Shown here: piece by piece, positions 25,098 to 32,900 of the stretch
How the letters are laid out: every line of letters begins with the position of its first letter
Numbering within the stretch: position 1 is the first letter of the stretch
Virus record (IMG/VR): IMGVR_UViG_3300027850_000003
Location: 62,001-126,000 of that record
Reading direction: 5' to 3' (one strand)
Length of the DNA stretch: 64,000 bases
Source: a virus
Position numbers and translations under genes: made by a program
The notes under the pieces: generated by a model
Databases searched by the model: none
Told to the model about the DNA's origin: nothing
The model's input: only the letters and a program-made list of their open reading frames with translations

Positions 25098-26876
25098 ATG
25101 AAATGTCAAATCAACGCACCAATCGAAGCTTTATATGTTAGTAATTTCTTAGATGAGATTCCTAAAGGTATAGTAAATAAAGGAGCTTGTGGAGTAGGAA
25201 TGAGTTCTATTGCTCTTGAAGATAATTATCCTACTATAATAGCTGTTCCTACTATTGAAGTTATTAAAAATAAAACTGCCCAATACCCAAATAACAGAAG
25301 GTTAGAATCTGTATTCGGTTATTACGCAGATATTAAAGAGAAAAATCTAATTCACTATGTTAAGTCTACCACAGTTCCTAAAATCTTAGTTACTTATGAC
25401 TCTTTCCATAGGGTAGCTAAATTAGTAGATAAGAATAAATATCGAGTAGTAGTGGATGAATTCTCTGATTTGTTAGATGCTTATAGCTATAGAGAAAAAG
25501 CTATTGAACATTTACTTACCTCAGTTCAAGAGTTTGATTATGTTAGCTATATCTCAGCTACTCCACTTAAAGAAGAGTATTATCCTGAAGCTCTTAAAAA
25601 CCTTAATGAGTATGAGATAGTTTGGCAAGGTACAGTCAAAATTAAAGTTGAAAGAAAGAAAACTAATAAACCTTATAAAGCTGCTTGTAATATTATCGAC
25701 AGTTATCGAGCTGGAGGGGGAGAAGGATTATTGATGCCTAATGGTCACTATTCAAAAGCTGCTTATTTTTTTGTTAATTCAGTAAATTCAATTGCTAATA
25801 TTCTAGAAGCTTCTGATTTAAATCCAACTGATGCAAGAGTTATTTGTGCTAATAACGAAGTGAATCAAAAAAAGCTAGAAAATTATCCAATAGAAACTGC
25901 TTTAGCTCCTGAGAAGAAGTTCAATTTTATTACTAGCACTGCTTTCAAAGGATGTGACTTTTACTCTGAGACTGGAGTTACTTATATTATTAGTAACACT
26001 TCTAACAGTAATACATTAATCTCGATTGATACGGATGTTAAACAAATAGCGGGTAGAATTCGTAACGCTAATAATCCTTTCAACAATCACATTTATCACA
26101 TTTACAATACTGATAATTCATTACTATCTGCTGAGAATTTTGAGAAATTAGTACAAAAGAAAATAAAAGCTACTAACTCTATTATTTCAATGTTTTATAA
26201 AGGGAACGAAGATGAACGAGCTATTTGGTTAGAGAATTATTATTTGAAAGCTAAATGTAGATTTAGAGATGACGACTATACTTATCTAACTGAAGAAGGA
26301 GATATTATTTTCAATGATTATGCGGTTCTAAATGATAAAAGAAGATGGGAAGTTTCTAGTAATGTTTATCGAGATGGAGTGTCTATTAGACAAGCTTATA
26401 TTGATGCTGGATGTTTTGATATTTCTACTTTCCAAGACTTTGAGAAGATTGAAGATGATGGGTTTCTTAGCAAACTTACTAATGGTAGTTTTAAAGAATA
26501 TTGTCAGAGGTATATCAATAACTCAGATGAAAGACTTTATATTGGGGATAGATTCCCTGTTATTAAAGAAGCTTTTACTAAATTAGGTGAAGCTAGGATG
26601 AAAGCTCTTAGCTATAATGCCCAAAGATTTTTAGCTGAAATGCAAGCTACTTCGGATACTACAAAGAACTACATAATTAAAGAATTAAAAGCGAATCTTA
26701 AAGTAGGGGAGGAATATGTCTTATCTGATATTAAGGGTTTACTCAATAGTCTTTACTATAAAGTAGGAATCAAAAAGAAAGCTAAAGCTACTGAAATTGA
26801 TAATTACCTTGAAGTTGAGAAACGACAGAGACGAGTAAATGGAGTTCTTAAAAACATGATCGTAATCATTAAGTAA
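25098..26876 (+). CDS. SF2 helicase-like protein H1
   Basis: The 592-residue protein has recognisable superfamily 2 motifs. The P-loop position is GACGVGMS (29-36), where the usual Lys is Met. Motif Ia-like PT follows. DEFS (120-123) is in the Walker B position, SATP (153-156) is motif III, and QIAGRIR (about 316-322) is motif VI. A C-terminal domain (last ~150 residues) is shared with H0, H2, H3, the relic at 26969 and the GIY-YIG fusion. The ATG at 25098 is preferred to the GTG at 25089 because it matches H2's N-terminus. It has its own promoter between tail tube and chaperone genes. Loss of the P-loop Lys is shared by all copies; related phage families with GxGG-type loops exist. Role may be replication or element mobility; unknown. 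Confidence 0.8.
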   Translation: MKCQINAPIEALYVSNFLDEIPKGIVNKGACGVGMSSIALEDNYPTIIAVPTIEVIKNKTAQYPNNRRLESVFGYYADIKEKNLIHYVKSTTVPKILVTYDSFHRVAKLVDKNKYRVVVDEFSDLLDAYSYREKAIEHLLTSVQEFDYVSYISATPLKEEYYPEALKNLNEYEIVWQGTVKIKVERKKTNKPYKAACNIIDSYRAGGGEGLLMPNGHYSKAAYFFVNSVNSIANILEASDLNPTDARVICANNEVNQKKLENYPIETALAPEKKFNFITSTAFKGCDFYSETGVTYIISNTSNSNTLISIDTDVKQIAGRIRNANNPFNNHIYHIYNTDNSLLSAENFEKLVQKKIKATNSIISMFYKGNEDERAIWLENYYLKAKCRFRDDDYTYLTEEGDIIFNDYAVLNDKRRWEVSSNVYRDGVSIRQAYIDAGCFDISTFQDFEKIEDDGFLSKLTNGSFKEYCQRYINNSDERLYIGDRFPVIKEAFTKLGEARMKALSYNAQRFLAEMQATSDTTKNYIIKELKANLKVGEEYVLSDIKGLLNSLYYKVGIKKKAKATEIDNYLEVEKRQRRVNGVLKNMIVIIK

Positions 26877-26905
26877 ATTAGTAGAGGAGCCTTAAAACTC
26901 CTCAC

Positions 26906-26964
26906 TGACATATTTTATTAAATCTCTATATCATATTAAGGTAAATATTTCATTTTTTATGTCT
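26906..26964 (+). repeat. 59-bp direct repeat, right copy
   Basis: Right-hand partner of 24961-25019 (about 75 percent identical, no gaps). It starts 30 bases after the H1 stop, just beyond a GAGGAG/CTCCTC hairpin (26885-26904). It ends 4 bases before the relic of another helicase C-terminus, so it looks like the former promoter region of that lost copy. Confidence 0.6.
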
Positions 26965-26968
26965 TTGA

Positions 26969-27169
26969 GATAGTGAAGTTAAAAAATTATTTAGTGGGAA
27001 ATCTGGTTTTTACTTATCTAAGGATATAAAAATTATACTGAGTTATCTTTATAAAAATTTAGGAGTGGATAAGAAAGCTAAAGCTAATGATATAGAACCT
27101 GTTTTAAACGTTAAAGCTACTGCAAAAAAGATAAATAAAAAGACTGTAGTAGGTTACGAGTTGATATAG
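26969..27169 (+). pseudogene. Relic of a fifth helicase-family gene (C-terminal 66 codons)
   Basis: Directly after an in-frame TGA, 66 codons without a start codon read DSEVKKLFSGKSGFYLSKDI and continue to KKINKKTVVGYELI before a TAG stop. This aligns with the C-terminal domain of H3 (FYSCKDMKILL, KINDKTVKGYQIVI) better than with the adjacent H1. The helicase core is gone. It shows that an older family member was largely deleted next to H1. The rest of the gap to 27355 holds nothing I recognise. Confidence 0.75.
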
Positions 27170-27355
27170 AAGTAACCTCTATTTTATATCTATCTTTAAT
27201 TTATAGAATGACTTATTCCCTTTTATTTTAAAAGCTATCCTATTCTTAGGAAAGTTAGAAGAAAAAAGGGGATTAATGTCAATAGTACCAAAACATAATG
27301 TTGATAAAATGTTTCAATCATGAGGTAATTGAGTTATTCTTCAATTAAATTAAAA

Positions 27356-27429
27356 TGACCCTGGTAGAAGTCGAATCTACAACATCCAAATTAGAAGTTT
27401 GGTACTCTGTCCAGTTGAGTTACAGGATC
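27356..27429 (-). tRNA. tRNA-Arg (anticodon TCT)
   Basis: Read on the minus strand, a complete cloverleaf of 74 bases. The acceptor stem is GATCCTG/CAGGGTC, the D stem ACTC/GAGT. The anticodon stem CCAAA/TTTGG has loop CTTCTAA, giving anticodon TCT. The T stem is GTAGA/TCTAC with a TTCGACT loop. No CCA is encoded. It would read AGA, the arginine codon that dominates this phage. Confidence 0.93.
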
Positions 27430-27453
27430 GTTATTAAATACTAACATATTATT

Positions 27454-27486
27454 GAGGTAACTAGATTATTCTAATTACCTCTTTTT
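27454..27486 (+). terminator. Hairpin terminator (GAGGTAA type)
   Basis: GAGGTAA (27454-27460) pairs with TTACCTC (27475-27481), extended by TAG/CTA, followed by five T residues. It would stop plus-strand transcription coming from H1 and the relic. Related GAGGTA/TACCTC hairpins occur at 551-591 and near 42385 and 59892. Confidence 0.65.
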
Positions 27487-27494
27487 ATTATCTC

Positions 27495-27605
27495 TTACTT
27501 ATTAGTATCTTTTTTAGGTTTTTCAGGAATATAAACTTTTATACTTACTTTTTTTCCTTTGTCATCTTCAGTAATCCACTCAGCATCTGGCTTTTGATCA
27601 TTCAT
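27495..27605 (-). CDS. Hypothetical 36-residue protein
   Basis: Reads MNDQKPDAEWITEDDKGK and continues to a lysine-rich end, with GAGAC as a weak SD-like sequence before the ATG. It is in line with the deoxyribosyltransferase-like gene (27656-28141) on the same strand and just upstream of the tRNA. It is short, so it may be spurious, but composition looks coding. Confidence 0.4.
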   Translation of the reverse strand: MNDQKPDAEWITEDDKGKKVSIKVYIPEKPKKDTNK

Positions 27606-27655
27606 AGTTTTTGTCTCTTTATTATACTTTTATTATACTTCTTCTAAACGAGTTC

Positions 27656-28141
27656 TTACGAGTTAAATTTTCCGCCGTTAATATCCTCCATAATAGAAAG
27701 ATAACTACTTAAATTATCTTTAGGAGTAATAGTAGTAGTACCAGTAAACTCTTTTCCATTGAACCAGAAATAAGGAATTCTTAACTTCTCAACAAACTCC
27801 ATTTCTTTTTTAGTTGAGTAACCAATATAATTAGTCTCATCTGTCACTATTACTGCTGCGTTAGACTGATATATTTTATAGTAGTGAAGCATTTTTACTT
27901 GATCATAGTCTCTTGTTAAAGTATCAGTACCATATAAATCAAAGGAATGACCCCAACTCCCACACATAGTTATTATCCAATTTTTAAAAGTAAGTAGCTT
28001 GTTAACTCTCATAGCTTGGAAGAAGTATTTAGTAGAACCACACAATACTACGTTCCCTGAGCCTTGAGTAAAGAATTCATCGGAGGTATAGTTAGTCATA
28101 TTCTTCAGTCCTATTGAGTACAAAACGAGGTTAAATAACAT
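27656..28141 (-). CDS. Nucleoside 2-deoxyribosyltransferase-like protein
   Basis: The protein (161 residues from the first ATG, 147 from MTNYTSDEF) has VVLCGSTKYF (about 31-40), WIITMCGSWGHS (about 55-66) and TNYIGYSTKKEMEFV near 103-117. These match a Rossmann-like family related to nucleoside 2-deoxyribosyltransferases, with pattern CGST+F, then GYIG.ST..E. Such proteins bind nucleosides or nucleotides, and some cleave N-glycosidic bonds. A role in nucleotide salvage or nucleotide-signal handling during infection is possible. Catalytic function is not proven by sequence alone. Confidence 0.65.
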   Translation of the reverse strand: MLFNLVLYSIGLKNMTNYTSDEFFTQGSGNVVLCGSTKYFFQAMRVNKLLTFKNWIITMCGSWGHSFDLYGTDTLTRDYDQVKMLHYYKIYQSNAAVIVTDETNYIGYSTKKEMEFVEKLRIPYFWFNGKEFTGTTTITPKDNLSSYLSIMEDINGGKFNS

Positions 28142-28190
28142 TCTAACATGATAGAGTATAATTAAGTAGTAAAAGTAAACGATAAATAGT

Positions 28191-28274
28191 ATGCATCAAA
28201 GAATATGTAGTTGGAGTAATAGTGCTGGATTTGCTAGAAAACTAAGAAGTGATAAAGGAAGAAAAAGAAAATGA
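28191..28274 (+). CDS. 27-residue basic peptide ending RSDKGRKRK
   Basis: Translation gives MHQRICSWSNSAGFARKL and then RSDKGRKRK. The tail matches those of the 10475 and 19666 proteins. Its stop overlaps the start of the next gene (ATGA). The shared motif makes this tiny gene credible. It might be a signal-only remnant of a larger member of that group. Confidence 0.5.
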   Translation: MHQRICSWSNSAGFARKLRSDKGRKRK

Positions 28275-28663
28275 ATAGACGTGACTTTCTAAAATTAGGC
28301 TCATCAACAATTAGAAAACAAGCTACTTCCATTCCCTCTGAAATAGCTAAAGTTTCTAAAAATACTGTTGGTAATCTAATGGAATATGACAAAACAGTAA
28401 AAGCAATTAAGACTGACGGTAACAAAGTTATTAATAGAGGTTCTTTTTTAAGTAAAGCTAAGAAAAAAATAAGTTCATTATTAATACGAAACCCTAAAGA
28501 GACTACTTATTTAGCTAAAAAAGGAGCAGGAACTATGTTAAACGCTACTAAAACTGCCTCTAACCCAGTAGGTGCAGCCCTTAAATTAGATGGTAGAAAG
28601 TTAGGTAAAATTGGTAAGTTCCTTAGTAAATTTAGAGCTAATAATAACTTGACGAGGTTTTAA
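28271..28663 (+). CDS. Basic protein (130 aa), coupled to the 27-residue peptide
   Basis: A lysine-rich 130-residue protein with little hydrophobic content. It starts MNRRDFLKLG, which looks like a twin-arginine signal, but no hydrophobic region follows, so export by that route is not supported. No family recognised. Composition fits DNA or capsid binding (inference). Confidence 0.5.
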   Translation: MNRRDFLKLGSSTIRKQATSIPSEIAKVSKNTVGNLMEYDKTVKAIKTDGNKVINRGSFLSKAKKKISSLLIRNPKETTYLAKKGAGTMLNATKTASNPVGAALKLDGRKLGKIGKFLSKFRANNNLTRF

Positions 28664-28772
28664 TATTCTTAGGGTCTAAAAGCTTTTACTATAACACTTA
28701 AGAGAACCAAAAAGAATTAGACTTAATACTTGGAATCAGTTTAAACAGTTCAGTTAAAATATGCGACAAATT

Positions 28773-29198
28773 TCATATCCCTAACTTCTGAGCTGATAAA
28801 TAAGATAGTAAACCGCAAGACCAAGAGAACATAGCAAAATCCATTATTTCTCTTAAGTCTAAATTTAAATCATTAGGGTTAAGAATGAATAATAGATATA
28901 CTAAATATCCACTCCAACATCCTTTACAAAATGGACAAGCTAATAGTTTCTCTAATGTCTTATATAATCCGAACCAATAAATATTAGGTTTCTCATTAGT
29001 AGTATAGACTATGAGATTAGTATTATTACTTTGGGTTTTCTTAGTAGATAGTTCAAATTGTTCTTTTGTCCATAAGAGTAATTTTTGCCATAGTAGTCCA
29101 GTTATCTTATAATCAAATAGTAGAAATCGAGAAGATATAGCATAAAGAAATAATAATGCTATATTATGAGAAGGTAAGTTAAAAGAATAATAATCCAT
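28773..29198 (-). CDS. Membrane protein with CPFCKGCW motif (DUF1360-like)
   Basis: From the ATG at 29198 the protein has 141 residues. It has several hydrophobic segments and the motif CPFCKGCWSGYL, seen in a family of small phage and bacterial membrane proteins of unknown function (DUF1360-like). An alternative ATG at 29213 would overlap the divergent chaperone gene. With the 29198 start, the two start codons are one base apart on opposite strands. Confidence 0.6.
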   Translation of the reverse strand: MDYYSFNLPSHNIALLFLYAISSRFLLFDYKITGLLWQKLLLWTKEQFELSTKKTQSNNTNLIVYTTNEKPNIYWFGLYKTLEKLLACPFCKGCWSGYLVYLLFILNPNDLNLDLREIMDFAMFSWSCGLLSYLSAQKLGI

Positions 29199-29199
29199 A

Positions 29200-29667
29200 A
29201 TGAAAAATTTCAAAGTTAAAGTACAAAGTTCAATTTACAATCCTGAGACTGATTCGACTTCTTTAGTTACTAATAAAGTATATATTATTCAACGAGTAGT
29301 TAGGAGTGAGTTAGACACTATTATCCAATTACATAAAGAGGTTCTTATTAGGTTTTTAGATACTGATGCTAATATGGGAGAGTTTATCCGTAATAATGAG
29401 TCATGGGAATTACTTAAGACTTTAGCTAAAAATTTAAATATTTTAGGACAGAAAGAGAAAGGATTTGATTTAGAAGAAATTGCAGATGACTTAGAGCAAA
29501 TTTGCCAAATATTTATTTCTCAAAGTATGAGTGATGAGGGAGTGCTAGATTTAGAAGAAGGATGGAAACCGTCTCTCTTAGCAGATTTACATAAACTAGA
29601 TTTTCCTTTATATATGAGAGAAGCTATAAAAAAGTACCAGGAGAAGAGGGAAGAAAAGAAAGAGTAA
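29200..29667 (+). CDS. Tail assembly chaperone, short form (gpG-like)
   Basis: The 155-residue protein lies directly upstream of the tape measure gene, with a mixed N-terminus and acidic helical C-terminus. This is the position and form of lambda gpG, which binds the tape measure protein before tail tube assembly. Near its 3' end is a canonical -1 slippery heptamer in the correct frame, giving a longer fusion product. Sequence family similarity is weak; assignment rests on position and frameshift. Confidence 0.75.
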   Translation: MKNFKVKVQSSIYNPETDSTSLVTNKVYIIQRVVRSELDTIIQLHKEVLIRFLDTDANMGEFIRNNESWELLKTLAKNLNILGQKEKGFDLEEIADDLEQICQIFISQSMSDEGVLDLEEGWKPSLLADLHKLDFPLYMREAIKKYQEKREEKKE

Positions 29668-29981
29668 AATTATCTGCTCCTCTACCTAGTTCTGGTGATA
29701 GTTCTATTGACCAATTAGCTTTTCTCTTAGAAGTTTATAAAGAATATCCAATTAATCCAGTTAGAGATTTATGGGAGAAATTAGATAGTATCTCTTTAGA
29801 TTTACTAATTAATCAGACTCTTGAACATCATAGACCTCAAGAAGAAAGAAATAGAGAATTTGCAGTAGAGCTAGGAGAGAAGTTTAAGCAGGAGAAAGGA
29901 GATTCTTCTATCATTACTATAAATAATGGTAAACAAGTATCTGCCAACGATTTTATGAATTTTAAATTTGATAGTAATTAA
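29200..29981 (+). CDS. Tail assembly chaperone, frameshift product (gpGT-like)
   Basis: A -1 shift at 29628-29634 joins 29200-29634 to 29634-29981 and yields 260 residues. The extension (KKVPGEEGRKERVKLSAPLP and onward to NDFMNFKFDSN) is open for 115 codons after the shift, has no start codon of its own and ends 3 bases before the tape measure ATG. This is the classical gpG/gpGT arrangement. The T domain is expected to contact tube subunits. Without the frameshift the 316 bases before the tape measure would be unexplained. Confidence 0.85.
29628..29634 (+). promoter_or_regulatory. Programmed -1 ribosomal frameshift site A AAA AAG
   Basis: In the chaperone frame the codons are ATA AAA AAG, so the heptamer A AAA AAG is in the XXXYYYZ phase. 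After slippage the frame reads AAA AAA GTA CCA GGA. The short-form stop (29665-29667) lies 11 codons downstream. A G-rich stretch (CAGGAGAAGAGGGAAG) follows, which could add stimulation. Confidence 0.85.
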
Positions 29982-29983
29982 TA

Positions 29984-32900
29984 ATGGATACCAGTAGCAA
30001 TATTAAGTTTAACGTTGAGGGGGATGATAAGTTCTCTAAATTTCTAGAAAAAACTCAGAAGTCATTAAAAGAACTAAGTGAAAAGACTCTTAAAACTTTT
30101 AGTGCAGGGTTTAAATCATCTTCTGCTGAGATTACTAATAGTCAAAAAGCAGTAGAAAAGTTATTAGTTGAATATAATAAGCTCTCTAAGAATACTCTCA
30201 CTTTAAATAAAGCAACTCAGACATTAACTAAAAGTTTTGGGTTAGCTTTTGCTGCTTTTGGTGCTTATACTAATGTTATTCAGGCTAAGGCATATTTTGA
30301 TGTAGTTTTAGGTGGGGTTTTAGAAATTCGAGAAGCTCTTGAAAAGACAGGTCGAGGGTTAAACTTAATGGCTGCTAGCGGATACGATGCAGCTCCTCTA
30401 GTAAATACTTTTGGAGAAATAGCAGCAGTAATAACAGGTAATCAAGAAGCTATTGAGAACTTCACTACTAAATCTACTTTAGCTTTTAACTCGTTTGAAC
30501 AAAAACTAAATGAAGTAAATATTGTATTTGGTTTATCAAAAGAAAGGTTATCGGAATATGGAGATGCACTACAAAATGGATTAGAAAAGAATCTAAAGAA
30601 TAGTGTATCTTCGCTTACAGCATTAAACGCTGCATATCAAGCTGCTTCTGGTGGGTTTACTGAGTTTCAACAAAACCAAGATGTAGTGAATCTAGCAATT
30701 AAAGCTAATAAAGCTGCTCCTGGTAGTGACCTATACCAGCTTGGGGGTGCTATTAGTAAAGGTGCTGGACTATTAGAAACTAAAGATGTTAAAGAATTAG
30801 AAGTTGTTACTGCTAAATGGTTAGCCACTGAACAGTTAGGTTTAACTACTGTAGGAGAAATGACTGAATATCTTACTGGTATGTATTCAGCTCTTAAAAA
30901 TGCAGGTGTAGGTACTAATAAATTAGTAGATGAGACTCAAGGCTTAGTAGTAGCTTTTACTAAGTTAGGTGCTAAAGTTCCAGAGATTACTACTCAGATG
31001 GAAGCTTTTAGTAGAAATACTATTAGCAAAACTCCTGAAGCACAAAAAGCATTAGAAGGTTTAGTTGATGCTCAAGGTAAAGCGATTACTCTTAACCAAG
31101 AATATTTTAAAGATAAAGGAATAGTTCAAGGTATATTAGATTTTGCAGAAGCAGTAGGATATAACACTGAGAAGATTAAAGAAGTCTATAACGAGACTAA
31201 TGCTTTCAACTTTGCAATGAAAGTGTTAGCTCAGAATGGTAAATTAGCTAAAGACTCAATTGAGAGTATTAGTAAAGTTACTTCTGAAAATTTAACTGAA
31301 GCTTTTGACTCTGCTACTTCTTCCTCTCAAGCTAAGATGGAACAAATCACTAACTCCTATGATGAGATTATGATTTCTTTTGGTAAAGCTTTTAAACAAA
31401 GAAGTCAAGAAGGAATTGAATCTGTAGAGATTTATAAAAAATTATTAGTTACATTTAAAGACCCTCTTATTAAAATAGCGGAGACATCTATTGCTGTTTT
31501 CGATAATATTAGTAAAGTTACAGGAGTGTTAGGAGCAGTAGCTAAGACAATTATTAGTATTGGAGGTAGTCTGCTTAGCTTCAAAGCTTTTGGTTTAATT
31601 CTTGGTGGATTAACTAATGGTTTCAAAGATTTAAGAAAAGAAAGCTCAGTAATTAAAGACCTTTACACTTCTAATCAAGGTTTAGTAGCTATTGGTAAAC
31701 AGGTATTAGGAATAGACCAACAAAAACTACTAAGTCAAGACAGAATTAATAAAGCAATTGCTAACTCATCAACTTTAGAAAGAGAATTAACTAATTCAAT
31801 AGGTAAGACTAATGAAGCAAGAGCATCGTCTATTACAGCAGTACAAAAAGAAATAGACGCAATAGTAGCTAGAGATAACTCAGTTATTAAAGGACAAGCT
31901 AATGTAGCTAAAATAGAGGAATCTCTTCAAAAGAAGCAAGATAAAAGTAGGGGGTTACAAGATCAAGTAGTAGAGACAGAAGGTACAGTATCAACTACTG
32001 AAAATCTTAAAAAAACTATTGATACTAAATTAGCTGACGATATTGGAAATGTTCAAAGATTTAAAAAATTAGAAGAACTAAATGCTAAAGAATCTCTTAT
32101 CAGACAAGGGGAAATTGGGGATAGAGAAAAAGCTCAACTAAAGCAAATCAACTCTGAAAAACTTAGATTAAATAACACTTATTCTAATACTACTTTAAAT
32201 GAGTTAAAAGACTTAGAAAAGCAAAAAGATGTAATAAGAGCTAAAAGTAATAAGAGAGAAAAAGATTTTGTAGACTTAGCAAAACTTAGAACTAAAGAGT
32301 TAGAGGTATTAGCTAATGAAAAAGAGAAACAAAAAACTCGTACTCCACTAACAGATAAAGAAAAATCTAATTTATCTAAAGCTAGCGCTGACCTAACAAA
32401 TAAGATTAATCAGGAAGAATTAGTATTACTAAGTCAACGTCAGAAACTACAAGAAGCTAATAACTTAGTAGATAAGGAATCTGAAAAATTAAATAAAGCT
32501 AGAGTAAAAGAAACTGAAAATCTTAATAGAGTTACTAAAGCTACTACTGAGCTAGCAGTGCTACAACAAGATTTAAATACTAAAAAAACTACAAGTGATA
32601 GAGTCAATATTGCTACTGAAATTCAAAACCAGAAGCTTTACTCACTACAAAAAGATTTAAGGAAAGAGCAAAATACTCTTGATAAAATTAGAAATAAAGA
32701 TAGTCAGGAATATCAACAACAATTACAAAAAATATCTAAATTACAGGAGCAAGAAGCTGCTCAACAATCTACTGTTCAAAAAGCTAGAACTACTCAACAG
32801 CTAGCACAAAAAGAGTATAACAAAGCTGATGTAGAAGCTAGAACTAAATTAAGAGAACTTACTAAACAACAAGGCTTAGCTGAAGGTTCTTTAATAAGTT

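Noticed and set aside
28271-28663. Twin-arginine export signal (MNRRDFLKLG)
   Set aside because: The motif is perfect but the following residues are polar and basic, with no hydrophobic region or cleavage site.
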